From Candidatus Methylomirabilota bacterium (GTDB lineage Bacteria > Methylomirabilota > Methylomirabilia > Methylomirabilales > 2-02-FULL-66-22), in the NCBI GenBank assembly GCA_016209725.1, contig JACQVO010000219.1:1-16586 (forward strand): 16,586 nt of DNA. Reading direction: 5' to 3'. Below, piece after piece: positions 1 to 9,006 of this stretch. The notes beneath the pieces are model-generated. The model saw only the letters and a program-made list of their open reading frames with translations. It had not been told where the DNA came from and did no database searches. Position numbers and translations under genes: made by a program. The stretch's first letter is position 1; the number at the start of each line of letters is the position of its first letter.

Positions 1-376
1 AGATCGGAGCGATCCCGGCAAAATACGTGAGCCACAGATCGGCCTTACGAATCCCCGGCAGCCAGCGGACCAAGCACAGGAGAAAGGCCGCCGGGAAGAG
101 CAGGGATACCCATCGCAGGAGCGCTCGGTCGGCCGCAAGCCCCGCCATGGAGATGCCGATGGCCATACCCATCCCGAGGCCCGTGAAAAAGACCCCCTGG
201 CCGAAGCCCATCTTCCCCGGCGGCGTATATGCGGCGATGACCGGCCGGTCATTGCCGAAGTACGTGCCTTGCCCCACACCCGTCAGGAAGCGGGCCAAGA
301 ACAGCAGGGTGGTAGTAGGGTCGCCCTGCCACGCGCGGGCCTCCCATCCGGCGGGTCTCCCACGGAAGCGATGCAT
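1..376 (-). CDS. MFS transporter, partial (runs off window; likely lacks its N-terminal helices)
   Basis: The minus-strand frame reads as a hydrophobic major facilitator protein. It contains LLFLARFLTGVGQG, then GNDRPVIAAYTPPGK, the glycine-rich helix GMGMAIGISMAG, LAADRALLRW and a further hydrophobic segment up to the window edge. The pattern (helix, charged loop with DRP, Gly-rich helix) resembles TM4-TM6 of 12-helix MFS permeases. The first in-frame ATG is at 376, and the frame is closed by a stop at 449-451. The ~35 residues before the first helix are Arg/Gly/Trp rich and look nothing like TM1-TM3. No other minus-strand frame of 312-600 gives transporter-like sequence. I therefore suspect a 5'-truncated or frameshifted gene, although the rest lies outside the window. 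The substrate cannot be told. MFS identity is fairly sure; functionality is doubtful. Confidence 0.6.
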   Translation of the reverse strand, partial: MHRFRGRPAGWEARAWQGDPTTTLLFLARFLTGVGQGTYFGNDRPVIAAYTPPGKMGFGQGVFFTGLGMGMAIGISMAGLAADRALLRWVSLLFPAAFLLCLVRWLPGIRKADLWLTYFAGIAPI

Positions 377-598
377 TCTACCCAGGAATCCCTGGGCCGT
401 CACGCGGAATCCCACTGGACTGCCAAGGACACCCAGCGCTGGTGACGACTACGCGGAGGACCAGGAGCCGGCAATCAGGCAACTTGGCGATTCGGCCACC
501 AGGGATTCCTCGTTGCCCGGCTCCCCAGGTGCCTCATTGTCACGTGATCCTGGCGAGCTTGTCGGCTGGAGGCGGATTGGCGGGTGATCTGTTCGGGC
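377..598. other. Gap with no recognisable gene
   Basis: This stretch lies between the clipped MFS frame and the terminator at 599-636. I see no plausible coding frame on either strand: the available open frames have irregular, Arg/Pro/Ser-rich composition. It could be decayed 5' sequence of the MFS gene, but I could not find residual transmembrane-helix sequence in any frame. Confidence 0.4.
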
Positions 599-636
599 AA
601 AAAAATGCCCCCGGTCCGCCAAATCGGGCCGGGGGC
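599..636 (-). terminator. Rho-independent terminator (minus strand)
   Basis: The arms 607-618 and 625-636 form a 12-bp GC-rich stem with one G-U pair around a 6-nt loop. On the minus strand the stem is followed after one base by seven T (599-605). This is the classic intrinsic terminator layout and would end transcription coming from uvrA and the small frame at 684-869. Confidence 0.85.
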
Positions 637-639
637 CTG

Positions 640-677
640 GTCGCGGGACCGGGGAGGGGGGGAGTCGGTCCCGCGAC
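640..677. repeat. 12-bp perfect inverted repeat beside the terminator
   Basis: GTCGCGGGACCG (640-651) and its exact reverse complement (666-677) enclose a 14-nt G-rich loop. It lies 3 bp from the terminator stem and 6 bp past the stop of the 684-869 frame. There is no T-tract of its own, so it is better seen as an extra stabilising hairpin or a second arm of the terminator. Confidence 0.7.
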
Positions 678-683
678 TACAGC

Positions 684-869
684 CTATAAACTCCGGGGCT
701 CGGCGATGATCAGTGTGCCGAGGTGCCCGGCATGATGCTCACACCCGCAAGTCATCCCACCGTCGCTCATATCAACGAACGCAAGCCGCGTGCCACGTGG
801 AAGCCTCTCCTCCTGCTCCCGCCTCCCGCCCTTCGACGGCTGCAACCCCCCATTTTTCTGGTTGCTCAT
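684..869 (-). CDS. Possible small protein, 61 aa, unknown function
   Basis: I do not recognise this protein. It begins MSNQKNGG, has a charged stretch (GGRREQEERLPRGTRLAF), then a Cys/His cluster TCGCEHHAGH and a short hydrophobic end (GTLIIAEP). The Cys/His cluster could bind a metal, but there are only two Cys and three His. Support is mainly contextual: it ends 6 bp before the hairpin pair and terminator at 599-677, lies on the same strand as uvrA, and about three quarters of its codons end in G or C. Against it, the ribosome site is weak (a GGAAAG about 15 nt upstream) and I know no family. An in-frame extension to 950 is possible but less protein-like. Confidence 0.35.
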   Translation of the reverse strand: MSNQKNGGLQPSKGGRREQEERLPRGTRLAFVDMSDGGMTCGCEHHAGHLGTLIIAEPRSL

Positions 870-1004
870 GGCAAATGGGTCTTTCCGAGAGCATCCTGAC
901 CGAGAAGGTGCCACATGTGTTATTGAGCCACTTTGTCTCTCGCACGCCATTTCCGATGAGACGATACGGACGCAATCCGTGTCCAGTCAGTTCATCCCAG
1001 CATC

Positions 1005-3716
<2,712 letters not shown>

Positions 3717-3763
3717 GTCGGGGACTCCCGTTCCAGGATGGGTGGGTGAAACGGCGACCGTGT

Positions 3764-3791
3764 ATTATACCGCGGCAAGCCCGACCCGCAA
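3764..3791 (-). promoter_or_regulatory. uvrA promoter (sigma70-like)
   Basis: On the minus strand TTGCGG (3786-3791) is followed by a 16-bp spacer and a perfect TATAAT (3764-3769). The predicted start near 3757 gives a leader of about 40 nt ahead of the uvrA GTG. I saw no SOS-box (CTG-N10-CAG type) in the promoter. Confidence 0.75.
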
Positions 3792-3891
3792 GGGGTGAAG
3801 GTCGCATCTCGAAGGGCGATGTGGGCCGGAAGGTGAGGGTGGGATTCGGGGCGTCGGCGTGCTGCCGGCAGGCCGGTCAGCCTTCGCAAGT

Positions 3892-4000
3892 CGTGAAACG
3901 TAAAGCGTAAAACGTAACCATGCTCAGGATCCGCGCATCTGGCTTTCCCCCTTCGCGCTTTCACGCTCCCCATCACGCGTTTCACGTCTTACGTTTCACG
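3892..4000. repeat. Inverted array of degenerate CGTGAAACG-type repeats
   Basis: CGTGAAACG/TAAAGCG/TAAAACG at 3892-3914 is matched in inverted orientation at 3978-4000 (20 of 23 positions), with further half units up to 4020. The arms are 63 bp apart and could fold into a long imperfect hairpin. The element fills the space between the stop of the 4021-5328 gene and the uvrA promoter, so it may end transcription of the upstream operon. Confidence 0.6.
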
Positions 4001-4020
4001 TTTCACGTTCTCTGTTTCAC

Positions 4021-5328
4021 CTATTCGGCAGGTGCTTCGGTCAGGGCCCGGTCCAGGAACATCTCGACGACATACCGCTCGATGGTCCCTTGCTCCTCCG
4101 GGGTCAGGTCGAGGAACTGGATGCCCATCCCCGCGGGGAAGCCCTGCGGCGTATCCGTGGGGCTGCTCCAGACCACGCGTCCGACGACCTTGAATGGATG
4201 GGCGACTCCGGGCAACTTGAACCGCACCAGGATCTCCTCCCCCACGGGGAAGGCCTGGGTGGTGCAGAGGAAGATCCCCCGGGGCGAGAGGTCGAAGCTC
4301 CGGCTGGCCGTGAACGTCTTCATGGGCTGGAAATCGACGGGGACCTGGATGCCCAGCCGGGGGATGCCGCGCTTGGCCGCATCCCCGTGTTCCAGCATGC
4401 CCAGCTTCCGGAACCGCACCAGGAGAGTCAGGGTCTCCCATTCGTCCAGACTGCTCGTCTCCAGCAGTTGTGGGAGCGTCCGGCTGCCGTCACACAGATC
4501 CACGATCTGATTCAACCCGCGGGGCAGCGCCCGTTGCAGGAAGGCCTCGCGGAACACCGAGAGCATTCTGACCGGCCCCTCCAGCGGGCCAAGGGCCTGA
4601 CGCAGGACCGGGATCTCGTCCAGCCGGCGGGCCCCCTCGATGAGGAGGGCTTGGTTCGCCCTCGTCACCTGCGCCTCGCTGGGGCCGGTGCCGGGGGTCG
4701 GCTCCAGGGCGAACTCGCCCCGGTGCCAGGTCAGCAGGCGGTACACCGCCGCCTCCCCCTGTCGCGAACCCTCCATGGCGTAGGCAACCCGCCCCTCGGC
4801 AAACACCATCTCGCCGCGGCGACCCTCGGAGGTCAGGCGCAGCATCCCGGTTCGCTGCTCCGCCTCCAGCACCTGAATGATGTTGGGGAGGCTCATCGTC
4901 TCCAGCCGGCCCCGCATCACCGATGTCTCCGACGGGAGCGTGGCCCGACGGGCTTCCGCTCGGCGCAGCACGTTCTTCACCCGGGCCAGCAACTCCTCCC
5001 GTCGGATCGGCTTGATCAGATAGTCCTCCGCCCCCAGCTCCAGTCCGCGGACCTTGTCTGCCACGAGGGCGCGCGCGGTCATAAAGATGATGGGGATGTC
5101 CTGGGTGGCGGGGTTGGCCTTGAGGGCGGCGGCGACCTCGAAGCCATCCAGTTCCGGCATCATGGCATCCAGGAGAATGAGGTCCGGCCGGATCGCCTTG
5201 GCCTGCTCCAGCGCCTGCCGACCGTCCCTGGCCACGCGGACCTCCAATGGCAGCTCGGCGAGCATGTCCAGCGTCATCTGGGCCATGACCGCCTCGTCTT
5301 CGGCCAGCAACACCCGCCACGCGTCCAT
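4021..5328 (-). CDS. Response regulator, REC-DUF4388-PilZ (copy 1)
   Basis: The N-terminal receiver domain (about 4-118) keeps the acidic pocket (E10, D11), phospho-acceptor D54 in LLDAMMPELDGF, T84 and K106 in LIKP. A DUF4388/PATAN-like region follows (from about 138): MRGRLETMSL, GEMVFAEGRVAYA, GEAAVYRLLTW. A C-terminal PilZ domain carries RGIPR (320-324) and DLSPRG (346-351), matching the RxxxR and D/NxSxxG motifs that bind c-di-GMP. No DNA-binding or enzymatic output domain is present, so it probably acts as a protein-interaction adaptor; known PATAN regulators in cyanobacteria act on motility. The ATG has AGGAA six bases upstream. It starts 57 bp after the stop of the paralogue at 5386-6681 and is probably co-transcribed with it. 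435 aa. No histidine kinase is in the window. Confidence 0.9.
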   Translation of the reverse strand: MDAWRVLLAEDEAVMAQMTLDMLAELPLEVRVARDGRQALEQAKAIRPDLILLDAMMPELDGFEVAAALKANPATQDIPIIFMTARALVADKVRGLELGAEDYLIKPIRREELLARVKNVLRRAEARRATLPSETSVMRGRLETMSLPNIIQVLEAEQRTGMLRLTSEGRRGEMVFAEGRVAYAMEGSRQGEAAVYRLLTWHRGEFALEPTPGTGPSEAQVTRANQALLIEGARRLDEIPVLRQALGPLEGPVRMLSVFREAFLQRALPRGLNQIVDLCDGSRTLPQLLETSSLDEWETLTLLVRFRKLGMLEHGDAAKRGIPRLGIQVPVDFQPMKTFTASRSFDLSPRGIFLCTTQAFPVGEEILVRFKLPGVAHPFKVVGRVVWSSPTDTPQGFPAGMGIQFLDLTPEEQGTIERYVVEMFLDRALTEAPAE

Positions 5329-5385
5329 GCTGAGTTCCTGTCCGCCCCCTGGGCGCCCCGCTGTGGGACTGCCTTCTGCGGCAGG

Positions 5386-6681
5386 CTACGACCGCTCCCC
5401 CGACCAGCTGATCTGCGCCGCGATCCTCTGGGTCAGATGTCGTTCGATCAGCCCCCGATCGGCCGCCGCCAGATCCAGGAATCGGATCCCCATACCCGCC
5501 CCACCGCGCTGGCTGGCGTCTGCATTCCGCCACACCACCTGTCCCATGGCCTGGATCGGGGCCCCTTCACCGGGCAACTGGAACCGGAGGACCACGCGCT
5601 CGCCCATGTCGAATGGAGTCGCTGTCTGGATGAATACCCCGTGCGCCGACAGGTTGAAGGTGGTCGCCTTCTGCATCGGGGGCAGCCGCTGGTATTCTAC
5701 GGGGACCTCGACGTTCACGCGGGGACTTCCACGGCTATCGGGGCTCACGGCCAGCGCGGCCAGCGCCCGAACGGCCAGAAGATGATGCAGGACCTTCAGG
5801 GTCATCCAGTCATCGAAGGGACTCTGGGCCAGGATTTGGTCCAAGTCCCGCGTGCCGTCCAGCAACGCGACCAGTGCCGCCGCCTCGGGGCGCGCCTGCG
5901 ACTCCAAGGCCTCCCGCAGCTCTGCCGGAATCTGCATGGGCACGGTGACGTCCGGCAGGCTGGACCGGAGTCCGGCGGTCTCGTCCAGGCGCCGCACGCC
6001 TTCCATGAGCAGCGTCTGGTTGGACAGTTTCACCCGTCCGCCTTCCCGGCCCGAGCCCTCCGGCGGCGCCATGCGGAACGTGCCCTCCGTCCAGGTGAGG
6101 AGCTGGTACACGGCCGCCTCGCCACGACGGTGCCCCTGGACCGCCTCGGTGATGGTACCCTCCACGAAGACGATCTCGCCCCGCTCGGCGCCCCGGGTCA
6201 AGAGCAGCCGGGCCGTGCGCCTCTCCCCCTCGAACAACTGGACCAGCGACAGCAGGTTCATGGCCTGCAGTTGTCCGCTGACGAGGGGGGCTTCCCCGGA
6301 GGCAGGGCGAACCCGTCGCAGGATCTTTCCGACGCGGGCCTTCAGTTCGTCGGGATCAATGGGCTTGGCCAGGTAGTCCTCGGCGCCGAGGGTGAGGCCG
6401 CGGACCTTGTCGCGGGCGCCGCCCAGGGCGCTGATGAAGACCAGTGGGATCTCGGCCGTGGAGGGCTCCTCCTTCAAGGCCGCGGCCGCCAGGAAGCCGT
6501 CCAGCCGGGGCATCATCACGTCCAAGAGGATCAAATCCGGTCGCTCCGCCTTGGCCAGGCGGATCGCCTCCTCGCCATCCTGGGCCTCCAGGACGGTGGC
6601 AGGGAGGGTCGAAAGGACGTCCCGGAGCATGCGGAGGATGAGCGGGTCGTCATCCGCCACCAGAATGCACCAGGCCGTCAT
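5386..6681 (-). CDS. Response regulator, REC-DUF4388-PilZ (copy 2)
   Basis: Paralogue of the next gene with the same architecture and almost the same length (431 aa). The receiver has D10/D11, phospho-acceptor D54 (LLDVMMPRLDGF), S84 and K106 at positions identical to the other copy. The DUF4388 region has GQLQAMNLLSLVQL, GEIVFVEGTITEA and GEAAVYQLLTW. The PilZ domain keeps RGSPR (317-321) and NLSAHG (343-348), so c-di-GMP binding is expected. I place the start at the ATG at 6681 because the receiver domain begins there; the frame stays open further upstream, but only as antisense-type sequence inside the kinase gene. The start lies 65 bp after the kinase stop at 6747, with G-rich GGGGACAGGG just upstream. 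It was probably made by tandem duplication. Confidence 0.9.
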   Translation of the reverse strand: MTAWCILVADDDPLILRMLRDVLSTLPATVLEAQDGEEAIRLAKAERPDLILLDVMMPRLDGFLAAAALKEEPSTAEIPLVFISALGGARDKVRGLTLGAEDYLAKPIDPDELKARVGKILRRVRPASGEAPLVSGQLQAMNLLSLVQLFEGERRTARLLLTRGAERGEIVFVEGTITEAVQGHRRGEAAVYQLLTWTEGTFRMAPPEGSGREGGRVKLSNQTLLMEGVRRLDETAGLRSSLPDVTVPMQIPAELREALESQARPEAAALVALLDGTRDLDQILAQSPFDDWMTLKVLHHLLAVRALAALAVSPDSRGSPRVNVEVPVEYQRLPPMQKATTFNLSAHGVFIQTATPFDMGERVVLRFQLPGEGAPIQAMGQVVWRNADASQRGGAGMGIRFLDLAAADRGLIERHLTQRIAAQISWSGERS

Positions 6682-6746
6682 CGCCCTGTCCCCGGGAGAG
6701 GCGAACGCTTCACCGCCAGGCCCCGTGCCGCCGTCCGCCGGCGGCT

Positions 6747-7655
6747 TTAGAGCGCCTCGAAGTGAGCCAGTCGCTTGAACACGCGATAGCGCGTCTCGAT
6801 GTCCGCGTAGGTGAGGCTGCGCAGGCGGTCCAGCGAAAACGCCTCCACGTTGAAGGAGGCCATCACGGAACCCATGATCATGGCCTTGCGGACGCCGGCG
6901 TCCTCGAAGTTCATGGTATTCGCCAGGTACCCGATGAAGCCGCCGGCGAAGCAGTCCCCGGCGCCCGTGGGGTCCCGGATGACCTCCAACGGCAAGGCGG
7001 GGGCGGCGAACCAATCCCCCCCGTTGAACATGAGGGCGCCGTATTCGCCCCGCTTGATAACCAGGGCCCGCGGCCCCCATGTCAGGATCTTCCGGGCCGC
7101 TTGGACCAGGTTCCCCTCGCCGGCCAGTTGCCGCGTCTCCGCGTCGTTGATGAGCAGAGTATCCACCAGGCGCAGGGTCTGTCGCAAGGAGTCGCCCTTG
7201 CCCGCGATCCAGTAGTTCATCGTATCTGCGGCAACGAGGGCCGGCCGGCGCACCTGGCGGAGCACCTCCCGCTGCAGGTCGGGGTCGATGTTCGCCAGAA
7301 ACACCAGGGCCGAGTCTCGGTACTCCTCGGGGATCTTGGGGGCGAAGTCGGCGAACACATTCAACTGGGTGTCCAGGGTCCGCGCCTCATTCAGGTCGAA
7401 ACCGTACTCGCCCGCCCAGCGGAACGTCCGGCCCGGCACCCGCTGCAGGCCGCGGAGATCCACGGTCCGGGCTCGCAGGAATTCCAGGTGGTGATCCGGG
7501 AAATCCTCCCCCACCACCGCCACCAAGCGCACGTCCGCGAAGAAGCTGGCGGCGGCGGCGAAGTAAGTGGCCGAGCCGCCCAGAACCTCGGGGGCCTGGC
7601 CGAAGGGGGTCTTGACCGTGTCCAGGGCCACCGACCCCACCACCAAAATGCTCAT
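6747..7655 (-). CDS. PfkB/ribokinase-family carbohydrate or nucleoside kinase
   Basis: This 302-aa cytoplasmic kinase transfers ATP phosphate to a sugar or nucleoside hydroxyl. Family marks are the N-terminal VVGSVALDTV with D12, the Gly-rich LGGSATYFA (25-33), and the C-terminal PfkB signature DPTGAGDCF (228-236) with catalytic Asp234 and the anion hole GAGD. The length is typical. The gene lies downstream of mtnP on the same strand (243 bp gap with a hairpin) and upstream of the response regulators. Next to a methylthioadenosine phosphorylase an adenosine or ribose-type substrate is plausible, but sequence alone does not fix this. The start ATG at 7655 is preceded by GAAGGG ten bases upstream. 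Family certain, substrate unknown. Confidence 0.88.
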   Translation of the reverse strand: MSILVVGSVALDTVKTPFGQAPEVLGGSATYFAAAASFFADVRLVAVVGEDFPDHHLEFLRARTVDLRGLQRVPGRTFRWAGEYGFDLNEARTLDTQLNVFADFAPKIPEEYRDSALVFLANIDPDLQREVLRQVRRPALVAADTMNYWIAGKGDSLRQTLRLVDTLLINDAETRQLAGEGNLVQAARKILTWGPRALVIKRGEYGALMFNGGDWFAAPALPLEVIRDPTGAGDCFAGGFIGYLANTMNFEDAGVRKAMIMGSVMASFNVEAFSLDRLRSLTYADIETRYRVFKRLAHFEAL

Positions 7656-7736
7656 CCTCGTTCAACCCTTCTGTCAATCGGTCGCCTGGTCGATCCTTGA
7701 CGCCTGCATGATTGCTGCAACCTTTCCTCCGTCACT

Positions 7737-7771
7737 ACCGGTCATGGTGAGCTTGTCGAACCATGACCGGT
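7737..7771. repeat. Perfect 12-bp palindrome with GAGCTTGTCGA loop (REP-like)
   Basis: ACCGGTCATGGT (7737-7748) and its exact reverse complement (7760-7771) flank GAGCTTGTCGA. The same loop, with different stem sequences, appears in the two large elements at 8797-8906 and 10684-10793. It sits in the mtnP-kinase gap and could form a stable mRNA hairpin. A second weak hairpin (AGCCGG/CCGGCT, 7863-7880) lies just past the mtnP stop. Neither is followed by a T-tract. Confidence 0.75.
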
Positions 7772-7898
7772 GCACCCTGCGGCGGGCTCTGGGTGACCGG
7801 ATGAGAATGCGGTCTCATGGCATTCGTCAAACATACCTCAATGGTCAATTCGTCACGACCCAAGCCGGCAGTTTCCGGCTGACCGCTCGACCATTTGA

Positions 7899-8765
7899 CT
7901 ATTCGACAAGGTACTTACCGACGATGGGCGCCAGATCACGCTTGACGGCCGCCGGGATCGCGTCCCGCGCCGTGATGATGGCGTCCCGCAGGGCGTGGGC
8001 GCAAAAACACGTGCGCTCCTCGGGGATCTCCGGAACGGCAGCCCGGATGATGGCCTTGGCCGTCTCCACGTTCCGCAGGAGGATCTTGACCACCGCCTCG
8101 ACGTTCACGTCCTCCTCGGTGGCGTGCCAGACGTCGTAGTCGGTGATCAGGGCCATCGTAGCGTAGCAGATCTCCGCCTCGCGGGCCAGCTTCGCCTCCG
8201 TGACGTTGGTCATGCCGATCACGTCCACCCCCCAGCTCCGGTAGATTTGGGACTCGGCCCTCGTGGAGAACTGGGGACCCTCGATGCACAAGTAGGTCCC
8301 GCCCCGGTGCATGGCCGCCCCCACCTGACGGCCGGCGCGATAGAGGATATCGCCCAGAATGTGACACGTGGGGTCCGCCACGCTCACGTGGGCGATCAGG
8401 CCGTTGCCGAAGAAGGTGCTGATGCGTCCCCGGGTCCGGTCGAAGAACTGGTCCGGGATGAGGATGTCCAAGGGCTTGATCTCCTCCCGCATGCTCCCCA
8501 CGGCCGAGGCGGAGAGGATCCACTCGGCCCCCAGGACCTTGAATCCGAAGATGTTGGCCCGGAAGTTCAGTTCCGACGGCATGAGCCGATGCCCCCGCCC
8601 ATGCCGGGCGAGAAAGGCCACCGGCCGGTTATGCAGTCGTCCCAGGATGTACCGGTCCGACGGCTCGCCGAAGGGTGTCCGGACGACCTCTTCGCGAACG
8701 GCCTCCATCCCTTCCATTTCGTACAGGCCGCTGCCGCCGATGACGCCGATCAGCCGCTCTGCCAT
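7899..8765 (-). CDS. mtnP: S-methyl-5'-thioadenosine phosphorylase
   Basis: It splits methylthioadenosine with phosphate into adenine and methylthioribose-1-phosphate, the first step in recycling the by-product of polyamine synthesis. Motifs of the PNP/MTAP family are clear: IGVIGGSGLYEM at the N-terminus, ARHGRGHRLMPSELNFRANI, CIEGPQFSTRAES, GMTNVTEAKLAREAE and ITDYDVWH. At 288 aa it has the usual length. I chose the ATG at 8765 because GGAGG stands four bases upstream and the protein then begins at the conserved beta strand; an upstream in-frame start at 8825 would run into the repeat element. The gene is divergent from the ThDP enzyme and first in the cluster with the kinase and response regulators. 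I saw no convincing promoter, and no mtnA or other salvage genes are in the window. Confidence 0.95.
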   Translation of the reverse strand: MAERLIGVIGGSGLYEMEGMEAVREEVVRTPFGEPSDRYILGRLHNRPVAFLARHGRGHRLMPSELNFRANIFGFKVLGAEWILSASAVGSMREEIKPLDILIPDQFFDRTRGRISTFFGNGLIAHVSVADPTCHILGDILYRAGRQVGAAMHRGGTYLCIEGPQFSTRAESQIYRSWGVDVIGMTNVTEAKLAREAEICYATMALITDYDVWHATEEDVNVEAVVKILLRNVETAKAIIRAAVPEIPEERTCFCAHALRDAIITARDAIPAAVKRDLAPIVGKYLVE

Positions 8766-8796
8766 CAAACCTCCATCCCGTGTGCCAGTGTGATGG

Positions 8797-8906
8797 CTCT
8801 CAAGTTGCCTTACAGTTCCGTTCACCCTGAGCGCGTCGAAGGGTGCGGACTCCGGGCTTCGACAAGCTCAGCCCGAACGTGTTCTCTGTCAAGCTATTTC
8901 TGCGGC
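8797..8906 (+). repeat. Palindromic element, copy A (REPIN/MITE-like)
   Basis: About 110 bp, present again in inverted orientation at 10684-10793 (93 of 110 positions equal by my count; the central 61 bp at 8819-8879 match 55 of 61). The core holds two hairpins: CACCCT/AGGGTG around GAGCGCGTCGA, and CGGGCT/AGCCCG around TCGACAAGCTC. The outer ends CGTTC/GAACG are also complementary. It occupies the space between the divergent mtnP and ThDP-enzyme genes. Confidence 0.85.
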
Positions 8907-8944
8907 ATCACACTAGCACCAGGACGTTCCGCCTGCGGCGTGCC

Positions 8945-8973
8945 TTGACAGGCCCCCACTCGAATGCTAGAAG
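8945..8973 (+). promoter_or_regulatory. Promoter of the ThDP enzyme gene
   Basis: TTGACA (8945-8950), a 17-bp spacer and TAGAAG (8968-8973, four of six consensus bases). The expected start near 8980 leaves a leader of about 27 nt containing GAGGAGG (8994-9000), six bases before the GTG start. Confidence 0.7.
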
Positions 8974-9006
8974 GAGGCCCCTTCGTCAACCCCGAGGAGG
9001 CCTTCC

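Noticed and set aside
3720..3800. LexA/SOS box upstream of uvrA
   Set aside because: I searched by eye for CTGT-N8-ACAG-like and GAACN4GTTC-like motifs and saw none near the promoter.
4090..6750. 886-aa plus-strand open frame opposite the two response regulators
   Set aside because: It spans two real genes and their gap on the other strand; composition is that of an antisense shadow.
6682..7080. N-terminal extension of the second response regulator to 7080
   Set aside because: It would overlap the kinase gene, is Arg/Gly-rich, and the receiver domain starts cleanly at the ATG at 6681.
8888..8896. TTGACA on the minus strand within copy A as the mtnP promoter
   Set aside because: No acceptable -10 box lies 16-18 bp downstream of it, and the other candidates before mtnP are equally poor.
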